From the NCBI GenBank assembly GCA_019188255.1, contig JAETXT010000011.1, forward strand, positions 124,001 through 188,000: 64,000 nt of DNA, given 5' to 3'. The stretch is from Verticillium longisporum (Eukaryota > Ascomycota > Sordariomycetes > Glomerellales > Plectosphaerellaceae). A program made the position numbers and the translations under genes. Shown in pieces: positions 19,316 through 31,197 of this stretch. Under the pieces are notes generated by a model that searched no databases, was not told the DNA's origin, and worked only from the letters and a program-made list of their open reading frames with translations. How positions within the stretch are numbered: the stretch's first letter is position 1; the number at the start of each line of letters is the position of its first letter.

Positions 19316-22300
19316 ATGTCTGCTGACAACCGTCGTCGAGACAAGCCGTCAGCGCTCAACGTGGCTGCGGCCGCCATGACGGCCAGCGCGACTCGCCCAG
19401 CGAGCCCGAAGCCGAGCACCTCGCGGCCAAGCCACGAGGCACCCCGCGCACCTCTGCAGCAGCAGCAGCAGCAGCAGGCAGAAACGAGCTTGAGAGTCTC
19501 CATATCGGATGACCATGGTACGTCCATGTGGCCTGCATTCCATTTGTCTGTCCGATGCGCATTGTCCACCGTTGGTTGTTATTACCCACAACGAGGGCTG
19601 GGCGGCGCACGCACTGTGAAGTTTCGCATAGCGGCGCGGGTCCGAGGTGCGAGGTGCGACCCGACTACTGACCCGTCGTGACATCGTAGGCAACAGCTTT
19701 CTGCCCTCCGGCCTAAGGAGAACGCCCACCAAGCTGGCCCGAACCGTTACCTCGAAAGATGGAACCGCTGTACGAGACGTTAAGACGCCGGCCCGGACGT
19801 CGCCCAGCGCCCAGCAGACGCCGTCGTCTGTCGCTGCGGCCGCCTCCGCCATTGATCCCCTATCACAGGTAAGGCCTTACTTAGTCTGGCCACACACCCT
19901 GTTTGCCAGCCCGAACCCAATGTCAGCAATGCATTGCTGTGCTGACAGCTGCTCGAATCGTTTAGCATATCCTGATGCGAACCAATACCGAAAACAACTC
20001 CACTACGCCTCGTCTACGATATCCGGGTCGGCCGGAGAGCCCAGCCCCAGACGTTCTTGGTCACCAAAGACGCGGCTCCGACACGACGCCAAAGCATGCC
20101 GGGGTCGCTCCGACAGATCCGCTCCGAGACAAGAAGTACGCCTCTCCCAGTGGCAGTGAACCCGTGGTTTGTCAATACAATTGCTGACGCCTCACTCTGC
20201 GCAGAAAGGGCGTATCTTTTCTCAGTCGCCTTAGCATGCGCGGCCGGAAGAAAGACGACGACGCCGACGACCTGTCTGAGCTAGGCGAGCCAAGACTCGA
20301 CGGCACCGATGCCCACGTCTTCTCCTCTTCCATTGGCGCCGGCGGCTATATCCCGCACCACAAGGAACCTCCGCGATATATCAAGGTTCGCGCCCACCAC
20401 AAGAAGACTCGCGAATTCAACCGCATGTTCCTGGCGCAAGAGCTGTCAACCGCCCCGCAGCCCGACGATGAGACCGAACTACCGTCGTCAGCAGCGTCTG
20501 CCGCGAGTGGAAAGAAGCGCCCACATAAGACCGGTGCTGTGTGGGCGCTGGAATTCAGCAAGGACGGACAGTATCTTGCAGCTGCTGGAAAAGACCAAGT
20601 TGTTCGTGTCTGGTCGGTCTTGTCGCCTCACGAGGAGCGTCGACAACACGAGGAGGAAGAGAATGCCAGCGCTGCCGCCGAAGCCCGGCTTAGTGCCCCC
20701 GTCTTTCGAAGCAAGCCAATCCGCGAGTTTACTGGCCACACCGGCGAGGTCCTGGATCTCAGCTGGAGCAAGAACAATTTCCTTCTTTCCTCGTCCATGG
20801 ACAAGACAGTTCGCCTGTGGCACATGAGCCGACAGGAATGTCTTTGTACTTTTCGTCACAAGGACTTCGTCACGTCCATTGCTTTTCACCCCACCGATGA
20901 CCGCTTCTTCCTAGCTGGCTCTCTAGATTCCGTCTTGCGGTTATGGAGCATCCCGGACAAGGCGGTCGCCTACTCCGTACAACTCCCAGATCTCGTCACT
21001 GCTGTGGCTTTCACGCCAGATGGCAAAACGTCCATTGGCGGTGTGCTCAACGGCACTTGCCTTTTCTACGATACCGAGGGCTTGAAACTCCAGACCCAGA
21101 TGCTTGTGCGATCCTCGAGAGGTAAAAACGCCAAGGGCAGCAAGATCACAGGCATCAAGACCCTTGACACGCAAGTGGGCGCCGCCGAGGTTGAGACCAA
21201 AGTGCTCATTACTTCCAACGACTCGAGGATACGCATCTACAATATGAAGGACAAGATGATCGATGCCAAGCTGAAGGGGCACGAGAACCAATGCAGTCAA
21301 ATTCATGCCGACCTGAGTGATGATGCGAAATGGGTCATTTGCGGCAGCGAGGATAAGAAGGCTTTCATCTGGTCCATGGACCCGAGTGATCCCGAGGTCA
21401 AGGATAAGGTACCGGTCGAGTACTTCAATGCTCATTCGGCGCGGGTTTCCGCAGCCATCTTTGCACCGACGAAAACTCGCCAACGACTCGGCGCTTCGGG
21501 TGACCCCCTCTACGACCTGTGTAATCCGCCGCCTGTGAAGCTCATGAGCCTAGAGGAATCTCTTGTTGCGAGCCAGACAGCCCCCGGAGATGCAGCACAA
21601 CCAACGACACAAGCGCACGGAAAGAAGCCGCGAGAGTCGGCTGCCTATGTTGAGAAGTCAAAGCATTACGACGGCAACATCATAGTCACGGCAGACCAGT
21701 CGGGATCTGTCAAGGTTTTCCGCCAGGACTGTGCCTTCGCAAAGCGGCGCCATGAGAACTGGGACACGGGCTCCAGCTTTTCGCGCAAAATGGTAGGCAC
21801 AAGTGGCATGGTCGGTCGCAGCGGCAGCATCATCACACGAACAAGTGCCAGCAGTCATCCTCAGTCAAGGCGAGCGTCTCTGACGCAGCCTGCACATCCC
21901 ACCAACCTAGGTCCTGGAGTCCAGATGAATTCTGATCGTATCAACTCGTGGCGGCAAGGCATCTCGGCCGACAGTGCTCGGAACAGTCTGGTCGGTGCCG
22001 CATCCATGCACAGCGAGCGTTCTGCATCCCCGAGTAAACTTGTCAAAGCAACACATGCCAGCCCGCTCATTGCGAGGCCCATCACCACAGCTCCCGAGTC
22101 GCGCAAGAAGACCTCTGCTGACCCACAACCTCTGTCGCGGGGGCCTCATCCGACCAGCCCTTCATCGAGCGCTGCCAATAGCCCGCGCATGGCCAAGAGA
22201 CTCGAACGTGAAGAGACCCAAATGCAGCCACCAACACCGAGCTTTTTCATTCAGCGGGCCGAGGATGATGGGACAGTAGCCCAGCCAGGCTCGCCGGCAA

Positions 22301-22800
22301 GCACGTACTCATTTTGGAACCTGGGTCGATGGCGAGGGACATCGGCATCGTCTCGCCATTCCACTGGCTCGGCCAACATATCAACCAACCACGCCATGAC
22401 ACCAAGAAGTGTGTCCGGAACCTCAACAATCGGGCCTTCCAAGGACAGCGAAACGTTTAAAAGGTCCAAAAGCGCTGCTTCAGGCCCTCTGCCGGACTCA
22501 ACAGCCACTGCCGAGGCTCTGGACTCAACACTGCAGTCACCAATCACGGATCAGGACGAGACGTTTGATATCGACCTAGCCACCACTGGCGCCTCACATG
22601 TACTGAACGGAACGGCGGATCAGCGTGACTCATTCGTCAGCCAGCTCAGCTCTGACTACAGCAGTGAAGCGGTAGCTGATACATTGACATGTCACAAGTG
22701 CGGCAACAAGGACTTCAAAATTAGATGGCTGGCAGGAAAGTCGCGCATGCTCTGTAGCAAGTGTGGGCTCATCGCTGAGCAAGGTGCCGTCGAGGCATGA
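19316..22800 (+). CDS. Dgr2-like WD40 protein with C-terminal zinc-ribbon-like motif
   Basis: Four exons: 19316-19517, 19690-19868, 19966-20135 and 20205-22800, with introns of 172, 97 and 69 bp. The junctions keep frame and build KKKGVSFLSRLSMRGRKK. An upstream in-frame Met exists at 19292. The N-terminus is disordered with a seven-glutamine run. WD repeats span about residues 270-600 of the product (EFSKDGQYLAAAGKDQVVRVW, SSSMDKTVRLWHMS, GSLDSVLRLWSIPD, GSEDKKAFIWSMD). This layout matches the yeast Dgr2/YKL121W and WDR44-like family, implicated in 2-deoxyglucose resistance in yeast; the molecular role is unclear. A Ser-rich tail follows. The last 40 residues carry CHKCGNKDF and CSKCGLI, two CxxC pairs that could bind one zinc. 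Total is about 1,050 residues. Confidence 0.82.
19457..19477 (+). repeat. (CAG)7 polyglutamine tract
   Basis: Seven pure CAG codons in exon 1 of the Dgr2-like gene, coding seven glutamines. Likely length-polymorphic. Confidence 0.85.
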
Positions 22801-23227
22801 GCAGGCGTATGGCTGCACAAGCCTGATGTAACTGAGGCGTTAGCAAACCCGGACATGAACCGTTGCAATACAACACAAACAATTCTGAATAAGAAAGTTT
22901 CCCCATCACCTTGACAGCGTGTAACTCGGGCGTAGCCATATCATCAATGTTTGCAACATGATCGCCCGCCTACTTATTCTACCCAACAGAGTTTGCATTG
23001 CGCTTCGCCTGTGCGCTGCGAGTTTGTGCTTGGAATGATGACTGGCAGTACGACAAAGGACGGCGCAGGCATCAAAATCGAGAAGGAGGGGCGTCACGCA
23101 GGTGAGCTCTTAGCCTTTTAAGTTAGCCTTATAAGAATCGCTCATTCACTCAACTTACAACGCCTTGTAGCCCGGGCTCTTTGTTCGAGGCCACCGATGA
23201 AGACGCCTCGAGAGTTGCTGCTGCACG
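22801..23227. other. Intergenic region
   Basis: About 430 bp holding the 3-prime flank of the WD40 gene and the promoter of the small secreted protein. No further gene recognised. Confidence 0.5.
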
Positions 23228-23728
23228 ATGAAGACATACGCCCTCGCCCTCGTTATCCTCCAAGCCACCCTCTGCCCGGCAGCGTCCTTTGCCTTTGAGC
23301 GTTTTTACGCTGGCAGCTTCGGCTCGACAGACGAAAATTAGTGAGTTATGAAACCGCCCCGCACGAACGGCTCGTTAAACATTACTCGAAGCGTCGTCTT
23401 CGGCATCCGGCCTACGCCCGGCGCCTCCTTTGCAAACTGCACGCACAGCTCAGAAACCGGTCCTATCGTGCCGGAGGTGCCCCGGTCGTACTGCCAGGAT
23501 GCGCCCGCCGTGACCTGGAGCCTCGCGAGAGTCGGCGATGGCGACGGCATGCTCTTGCAAGCTTGGTGGGCGTTCACGAGCCGGGCGTCGCTTTACGGGC
23601 AGCGCGTCATATCTGAGAAGCAGATCGTGAGAGAGACTGGAGCAGATGGCAAGATTGTGGAAAGCTATGAGGGGCCGCATGAGTTCTTGATGGAGACTGT
23701 GACAGTGCCTGGGCCAGGTCTTGTTTGA
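23228..23728 (+). CDS. Small secreted protein, hypothetical
   Basis: Exon 1 (23228-23340) codes a signal peptide, MKTYALALVILQATLCPAAS followed by FAFERFYAGSFGSTDEN. A 51-bp intron (23341-23391, GTGAGT...CGAAG) splits a Tyr codon. Exon 2 (23392-23728) then reads VVFGIRPTPGASFANCTH and on to VPGPGLV. The product is 149 residues, about 130 after signal cleavage, with two cysteines (FANCTH, RSYCQD) that could form one disulfide. The gene model rests on the donor, exact frame restoration and the signal peptide; the AAG acceptor is less common than CAG or TAG. I recognise no family. A secreted, possibly host- or wall-facing role is inference from the signal peptide only. Confidence 0.6.
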
Positions 23729-23941
23729 GTAGATCCACTCCATGTAGAGTGTTAGCGAGGGTAGTTGAGAGAGTCACAGGTACCACAGTAGGCTGGAGCA
23801 TAGCTGCAATACAGGATCACGTTGAATATTAGTCAATTCACACTTGTTATCTGTTACTCACGTACTGCTTTCGTTCGTCCTATGACCCACAGTCGGTGAC
23901 CTCCCCCGAAGATGTCGACCATACTGCAGAAGCCTTCATCA

Positions 23942-25020
23942 TTACTTCTTAGCTCTCATGTCGAGGAACGACCGGAGATAGTCCAGCATAAAGGTATCCA
24001 AGTTCAGCGCGTCAGCGCCACGACAGAGATGCTCCCAGAACTCAGCCCACAGTGTGACATCGTCCAGGCTTGAAGCCGATCCGCTTCGAGACTCGAACGA
24101 ACCCACAATGAAGCACAAGGTCAACAGAGCCCAGCCCATCGCATCCTCAGCGCATGTGCTCCCCGCTGGTTGGCGGTACTCAACCGTCCGGGCTTCGGCA
24201 TCGGGAGAAAGCAGGCGAGCCAGGTTCCATTTGTAGACTTTGCCGTGAATGAAGTCCTTTTTCAGGCCGTGAGCGCGTCCATACGGGCTCGAAGCTGGGA
24301 AGAGGCACATGGACTCTACAATCGCGCCGACTCCGTCCTCTTGAGCTGATGCTACTTCGAGTTGGTCGAGACAATGCGACAGAGAGTGCATGGTGGCGAG
24401 GAATGGGGTTTGCCTGTTGCCCCGACACCAATACGCTGTTGATCTTTCGCCGGGCACTAGAATGTCGAGACATGGCTCGTAGACAAGAGCTGCTTGGGCT
24501 AGGGCTGCGAGCTGATGGGGTGACATGTCGTGGCCGAGCTGAGACACGTGAATGTGCGTGCTGCACTGAGATGAAGTTTGGATCTTGTAGACTTTACGAA
24601 TCTCAGAGAAGATGACCTCCAGATCTGTGAGCCAAGAAGAGTCCAGTGTGAAGATGGGCGAAACAAGTTCAACCCCCCCTACCCAGTCAGTGGAGGAAGC
24701 AGTGTGGTGAAGAAGGGACGCTTACATTTATTCTTGGCAGGCAGACTCGGAATCGTGATCTCTTGAACGATCGACCAAACCTGATAGGCATGATCTGGGT
24801 TCTCGGTGACCTGATTAGAGACTCCCTTTTTGGACAGACGATGACTGATGTCTTTGGCCATGGATGACCATGATGAGAACTTCTTCGAGCTGACGAGGGA
24901 AAGCTCTAGTTCGATGCCAAATGCGAGATAGGCTGGGCTGGGCATTGTGTTGATTCCGTCCACTTTCAGTTTGGAAAGATGTAGTTGGAAGCTCGAGGCA
25001 CTGAGTTGAAAGCTCATCAT
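23942..25020 (-). CDS. Amidoligase-family protein
   Basis: Two exons, 25020-24726 and 24678-23942, joined across a 47-bp intron (GTAAGC...GGGTAG). Total is 343 residues from the first Met, or about 318 from the Met at 24945 (MPSPAYLAFGIELEL), which lies directly before the domain and may be the true start. The order of motifs fits the fungal branch of the amidoligase family (PF12224, COOH-NH2 ligase fold): AFGIELELSLV at the start, YQVWSIVQEITI, VELVSPIF right after the splice, THIHVSQLG, a YEPCLDILVPGERS segment, YWCRGN, and VEYRQPAGS near the end. The family is related to glutamine-synthetase-type ATP-dependent ligases that form amide or isopeptide bonds; the fungal substrates are unknown to me. 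No signal peptide or membrane segment seen. Confidence 0.75.
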
Positions 25021-26918
25021 GAGTTCTCTCCCTTTAACTTTATGAAACAGGCATGATCTGAGCTATATATAAAGGCCATTCTTGCGAAACATACGACATC
25101 CAGTCTCCACAGCCTGGACTACATTATGCTGCGAAGAGTACGCGCTGTCATGCTCGATCTACAGCCACAACGTCATTTACACAAGGCTATGCCACAACCG
25201 AGCCCAAGCCCTTTGACAAGGCCAGCCTGAAAAGATGGAGGCCTGGCCAAGTTTGGTCCCCGCGCGTGCTGAGATGTGTGATAGGTCATGGCTTGGATCA
25301 CCTCTGAGTTTCAGAGGGCGCGCTCACTCATGTGGCCCAATATTACAACGTACAAAGGCTCATCGGCGGTTCATGACACATGGGTCGCGCTTTCCCAGCA
25401 ACTACATCCGCGAAGTCCATGGGGCGCTGACACACGGGGAGGTCGCACGGCTCATGCTCGGAAGGCTGGAGCTAATGATAGCCTTTGTCGGAAACCATGG
25501 ACCTCATCATGGAGCAACCAGAATGCAGGCCATTTCGGACCATTACGGCGCGTACAGGCCTTGCGTGACCCAAGCCGGACACCCTCAAGATGCGTCTACG
25601 AATCATTGGTGGCCAGTCTGCGCTTAGCTCCTTAACGACCACTGACTGATGTATGGCCAAAGGTTGGGGGCCGCCATATCTGACGAGGTCGCGGTCGAAC
25701 CTTTCGATAGAAACTCTGGGTTCCCCATGTCTCTGGGGTCCAAAAGGGCGCCGTCGTCTCGGATCATGCAGCATCCTAGGTTGATAGGCGCGCGGAACCA
25801 CTGGGGACAGCCTGGTGACGAGGCAAGGTTCTTTGGATCTGCGTGGCGAAGCCTCACGGACACCTCGTAGCTTTATCGAGAGCGCTTGGACAGGGTGATT
25901 GCGGAGCGCTGTGCCGTCTGGCGGTGTGAGACTGCCCGTTTGTTTGCTAGACGCCACGAGAATTGGTGGATCTCAAGCATTTGCCTCTGCGTTGGGCGGT
26001 TGGTCCGAATGGATCATACTGTCATGGGACATGTAAGCTCAAGTCTTTGCTTTCGCTCCCACCCTGGTCCGCGACGATGTTGGCGTTTGCGTAGTCTGGT
26101 GCCTGTGGGTTTGTGCCATTTTTGCAATCACGCCCACCGCTCGAAATAGGGTACTTTGCATTGTTCGCAATGTCGCACGATAAGCCTGTGCCGCACCGTA
26201 GAGCGTGGTGTTTGCGTGGGTGAAGGCGTCTTCTTCTCTGACCGAAGGAAGCTTGATGCGCTTTGTCCCGTGACGTCGTGTCCCTGCAGAGTGCAACAAG
26301 GTCAAGGCGACAAAGGCCAACTCGACGGCGTGGTTTGGAAACTTGCATACCACTAGGTCGGGTCGTCGGGGTAAAGGGTAAATAATCAAGAGCGCGCAGT
26401 GCCAGCTTGTCGCCAAAGCAAGCAACGCAAGGGTCGTTCATCAAGCGAGCCAATTGGCCGCAATGACGCCCAGCTAGTGGGGTCTCACTATGACCATCAC
26501 GCCTAGGTAGATACTATGCTCAGTTAATAACATATGAGGTCCTTTATCACGGTGCTTTATGGCTGACTGTGTCATGCTTGAATCCTAAAACTACACAGTA
26601 CATCTGTGATGAGTTTGAGAGTCACAAATCGAGTGACCACAATTAGTAATCATCATGGCATATACTGACTAACCTCTATACGTCATAGGAAGCCATTATA
26701 GCCATATAAAGACGAACTTTAAAGGCAGCATCGGTTCCTCAGCAGACTACTATGAGCCATCGCAAGATATCACATTCACAGCTCTATGCAGAGCATGTTC
26801 AGGGGATATTTGGTTTCATGAGAACGCTGAGGATGGAAATGAAAATGTTTACCCCAAAGAATAACCTTATATATAAACGCCACATGCAAAGAATATGTTC
26901 TTTTCGTGATGGACAAGC
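25021..26918. other. Gene-poor region with possible coding relics
   Basis: About 1.9 kb without a gene I can support. Short stretches have protein-like composition: a plus-strand frame around 25150-25309 resembling the N-terminus of a mitochondrial protein, and a minus-strand frame at 25863-25624 rich in Asp, Pro and Trp. Each ends at stops and neither joins to neighbours by plausible introns. They could be remnants of a decayed gene. The last 500 bp are A/T-richer and lie downstream of the NRPS-like gene. Confidence 0.4.
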
Positions 26919-29900
26919 TCATTGAGCCCAGTCCTTTTTCCAGCTCTCAACACACTTTGTCAGTAGGCCACTGGTGACAACGTCGTATCCTGCTCCAATA
27001 GCCTTGCTTCTGCGTTCGGTTTGGCCCGTCTCGAACACCAGACCACTGCGCCCGGGCTTGTCATTATCATACTTCTCAGCGAAGAAGTCCAGAAGCTTGA
27101 CTGTCGGATTGGTCGTGGGGTCCTGGTCTCCGTCGCGCAGCCTCTGCACCCACTCCCGCTGACCGACCGTCTCAAAGGTCAGGCCTGCCCTGGCAAGCGC
27201 AGGCAGCACATCTTCGGTCCAGCGAGTCGTCGTCGGGTTCTGCACGTGGTAAATCACGTCGGGGCCGTCCCTGAGCTCAAAGTACCCGTCCGTCTTGGAT
27301 CCCGGCTCGGCAAGCTCTATGAGTTCCAGCACCGCCCGTGCTGAGAGGTCAACGGGCAGCCACGAGGGGGTCTCGTCGAGCGCCGGCAACGCGCCAATGG
27401 TGACAGCAGCGCGGAACATGAGGGGAATGGCCTCGGTAGCATTCCACTTGCCCTGGACCGAGTCACCCACGATTTGGCCGGAGCGCAGGACTCGTGCTTC
27501 CATGCCAGTTGAAAAGGCGGCGGCCTTGACAATGTGCTCAGCAACCCACTTGCTGCGCGCATAGCCCATGTTCTGAGCGTGCGCGGGATCCTTGACCAGT
27601 GTCTCAGCAACGCGAGCCGGCGAGGGCGTGCCGGCGGCTGCAGAGACTGAGGAAATGAATGCCAGACGGGCGGGACGGGCGAATGGGACAGACAGACAAA
27701 GATCAAGGAGGTGACGGAGACCGGCGATGTGTTGGGCCTCGAAACTGCGGACAGACAGGGTAAAGTTGACGGCCCAGGCCGAGTGAATGACCGAAGTCAC
27801 GGATGTGCTCAGCGCCTCAAACGCAGCGGTACCGAGGCCCAGATCAGCACGGCTCAGGTCCGAAGGCAGAGCCGTGAATTTGGCCGAAGTGTGGTGGGGA
27901 GACAGCCCAGATTCGACCAAAGATGACAGGATGCGCTCGTGAGCCGAGCTGTGATGAGGAGATAGACCACGTATCGCAAGCGATTCAAGCACACGCTCAT
28001 GCGCCGCCTGGGGCGACGAGGCGCGGACAAGGCAGTAGACATGGCGAATGTGTGGGAGCGACAGAAGCTGCGACAGAACGTGGGCTCCAAGGGAACCGGT
28101 GGCACCAGTAAGAACCTAGTGGAAGCACATTAGTAGGCAGTCGAGTTTTGTGGGGTGGTGACTTGACTCACAACTACCTCGCCATCGGGAACCTGGTTCC
28201 CAGGGGTGAAGGGGGTAAAGGTCGAGTATTTGGCGACGAGCTCTTGCATGACCTCCTCCTCGGTCAAGGCCTGGAGTGTTGAGCCCTTTCGGATCGAGTC
28301 CAGGTACGCCGCCAGCTGAGTGATGCTTGGGTGCTCAAAAGCAACGTTCTGGCCCAAGACATGGTCTGCTAGGTCCAGCTCACGCATAATGTGCGCGCGA
28401 GCCGTGATGGCCTGCAGAGAGTCCATACCTGCAGCAAAGAAGTCGGTATCTACCGAGAGTCCCTCGACTCCGACACGCTCAGACATGAGTTTCGTGAGGT
28501 ATTCCTGAAGCTCGGGAATTTCGAGCGCCAAGCGCTCAGCGTTGCCAGGAGATTCGAACCTCTTATAGACGTCGTCAATGATCGTAGCGAAGTGGTTGTA
28601 GCTTGCGGCGCGGATGACGGTACCCTTGTCGGTGCGAGGATACTCTGTGCCTTGCGGGAGGATTTCCACCATCTCGCGGGACACACGGCCAAATTGTTCA
28701 GCACGCGCGTTGGCGTCCTGAATATCGGACCAGAGCTTCTCGAGGAGGTCGGCCGGAGTGATGTCGACAGCGTGCTCGCTCGGGATGACTAGCAGACCAG
28801 GGAAGGCACGGTCAACACCAAAGACCAGACAGTCCTGGACCAACTCGTTCTGGCGCACGCGGTGCTCGTAAGGTACAGGTAGGACCTTCTCGCCGTTCAT
28901 GAGCGTCACGCGGTCATCCAGACGACCGAGGTACTTCCAGGCGTCAGGGAGTGTCGGGTGCGGAACAAACGTATCACGGGTTCTGAAAGACTTGGGTGGA
29001 TCGTCGTTGTTGGACATGACCTTGGAGGGAAGTCCGTCAAGAACGATCAGCTCGTAGATGCCTTCGCTAATCTGGTCAAACTTGAGAAAAGGCTTTGTTT
29101 TGACAAGAGGCCTAACGAAGTTCCAGGCTTTATCCTGTACATGGTCGCGTTGAGACGTCATGAGCTGACCCATTTCGGTGCTGCAAAATGTTAACATCAG
29201 CATGATTAACATGGGCCGTCGAGCCGTATACTCACGCTCCGTAGTGAGAAACAATGTTGACTCCTTCCTGAGCCAGCATGTCGCCCAGATCATCCGGGCA
29301 GCTGCTCCCACCAAAAAGCACCAACTTGGCCTTGCGAAGCTCGTCGACTCCAGTGGTTGACTCCGCAAGGACCTTCAAGGCATAGGGAACACAGTGAAAG
29401 CTCTCAAAATCGGCTGTGCGCATGGCCTCGACAAGATGGCCGTTGGTCAGGGAAGGTTGGCGTTGTAAATGGCTGTGCGTTTTCCGGTGACCATGCCTCG
29501 AAACATGGTAGAGAGACCATGGTTGTGGAAGAGCGGCAACGTGACAAAAGCTCGCATTCCACTTCCGGTGGCATAATTGCTGAGGCAAGCCCTGTGCGTC
29601 TGGAAAATAGGCTTCGGCAGGCCAGTGCTGCCAGAGGAGTGCACAATAAAAGCAATGCAGTCTTCTTCGTTGACGAGTTCGGTTTCTCGCTGGAAACGAA
29701 TTGGATAGAGGGACTTTCGGGTGTAAACTGAACTGTTCAGAAGAGGAAAGGCTTGGAGCGGGTAGACAGCCTGAATGTTGGCTATTGTCGTATCGAACTT
29801 TGATATGGAAAGGACGCGCGTGCACTTGGTCTTCTCAAGCAGAGAGACATAGGCTTCTGTTGGAAGGCGGTTGGAGAGGAACAGAACAGAAAACCCCATG

Positions 29901-30311
29901 CGTGACAAGGCTAGGATGGAAACAATGTAGTCCAGATTTGAGGGTCCCAGCAGGGCGACTACCTCGGCTGTGTTACTTTTGCGCTCCTGCAGCCGTCAGT
30001 CCCCATTGTCAGAATATGCCAAGACAGTTCACTCATACCGTAGGACGCAGGCCCAAACCTGCCAGCTCTTTGGCGGCTTCATCGGTGAAAGTGTCGAGAT
30101 CTTTGGCGGTGTAGTCTCCCCAATCTGCGGATCCTTGGTCGGATCTTGGGTAGGCAATGAGCGGGGTATCAGGAATGCTTTGTGCCTGGTGAAGTATGAA
30201 ATCATTGATGCTGTTAATCTTATCGGGTTTTGAACTGGAAACGGGTTCCGGGGCCTTGGCTACGTCCAAGCCTGGCGCAAGGCCCACGAGAGTTGCTGTA
30301 ACGGCGGCCAT
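26919..30311 (-). CDS. NRPS-like carboxylic acid reductase (A-T-R)
   Basis: Minus-strand exons: 30311-30039, 29986-29236, 29180-28172 and 28115-26919, about 1,076 residues. The Met at 30311 (GCCATGG context) is preferred to one 24 codons upstream. The adenylation domain has core A3 HSSGSTGLPKP, A5 HYGATEMG split by intron 2, A8 GRLDDRVTLMNGEK and the A10 lysine in YPRTDKGTVIRA. The thiolation domain has the phosphopantetheine serine in FFAAGMDSLQA. The terminal reductase has the Rossmann motif LTGATGSLGAHV and catalytic YARSK. The architecture activates a carboxylic acid, tethers it and releases it as aldehyde or alcohol, as in aryl-acid reductases and alpha-aminoadipate reductase; the substrate is unknown. 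Exon 2 lacks one base in the GGG run at 29450-29452 (751 nt, 752 needed). The Zn2Cys6 regulator lies upstream on the same strand. Confidence 0.85.
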
Positions 30312-31197
30312 GGCAAAACGAGATGCTGCTGGCTGGCTGTCTCGAACAGTGAAAGTTGACGGATCAACAAGTACAGAAAGCAAAACGAATCAGTTGATGG
30401 GCCCGAGTTAAACATAGACCCTTGCTCCTCTATTGCACATATTGAACTGAGCCTCTACAAGTCGTCTGCCATTTAAGGATGGAGGGGGTTGGCCGCTCAC
30501 GTGCTATGCCTCCGAGTGGTGGAAAGTCTCAATCCCGGAAAAGCGCCCGGAAAAGGCGTTCTGGGGTGTAGAAAGGTTGACCCCAGGATAGCCGGCCGAT
30601 CCGACAGCGACGATTGCGGAGTCAGCATAATGCCACCCCGTAGATGTCCTGTGCGAGACAAGTACCGACAGTACCTATGTGGAGACGAGTCTTTGCTATC
30701 ATGTGCTTCGTCGCGGAGGGAACATCGGCGGCCTAGTCCGGGCGGCCACGCGAGACATTGACGGTTTGCCCGTATGCACCATGCGGCTCGGGAACTGCAG
30801 GGGGACGGCCGCGCGGAGAGGCTTACGTCGCGGCGCAAGGACCAGCTGCAGCATGTCTTAGATCCAGCTTTGGTGCCTGGGTCGGAAAAGGGCGAAGGTT
30901 GAGAGTCCCAGTCTGAACTTCCCTAGTTCTTGTCTCAAAGTTGATGGCTCGTCAACGACATGCTACTACGCGGAAAACCATGTGAGAGAGGTGTGCTATG
31001 AGGCAGCTTCTGAGAGCGCTCCGCAAGTGGCAATGGGAGCACAGACCCGTCGCTGTCGTGTGATGCAGTGTTGGTGCTCAAGTGTGAAGGACGCATCTTC
31101 AATTATTTTCGATCAAGTCATTTAGCCGCCATTACTTTGCTGCTCCTGCCAAACTCCCAAAGTCGCCAAGACGACATGAACTCAATGAATTCCTCGC
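30312..31197. other. Intergenic region, promoter side of the NRPS-like gene
   Basis: About 890 bp between the start of the NRPS-like gene and the stop of the transcription-factor gene, both on the minus strand. No gene seen. It should contain the promoter of the NRPS-like gene and the terminator of the regulator. Confidence 0.45.

Noticed and set aside
25147..25309. Open stretch resembling a mitochondrial protein N-terminus
   Set aside because: It has no in-frame start, ends at a stop and cannot be joined to a downstream exon; at most a relic.
25624..25863. Minus-strand frame with protein-like composition
   Set aside because: Only 79 codons, preceded by a stop, with no splice partner and no recognisable domain.
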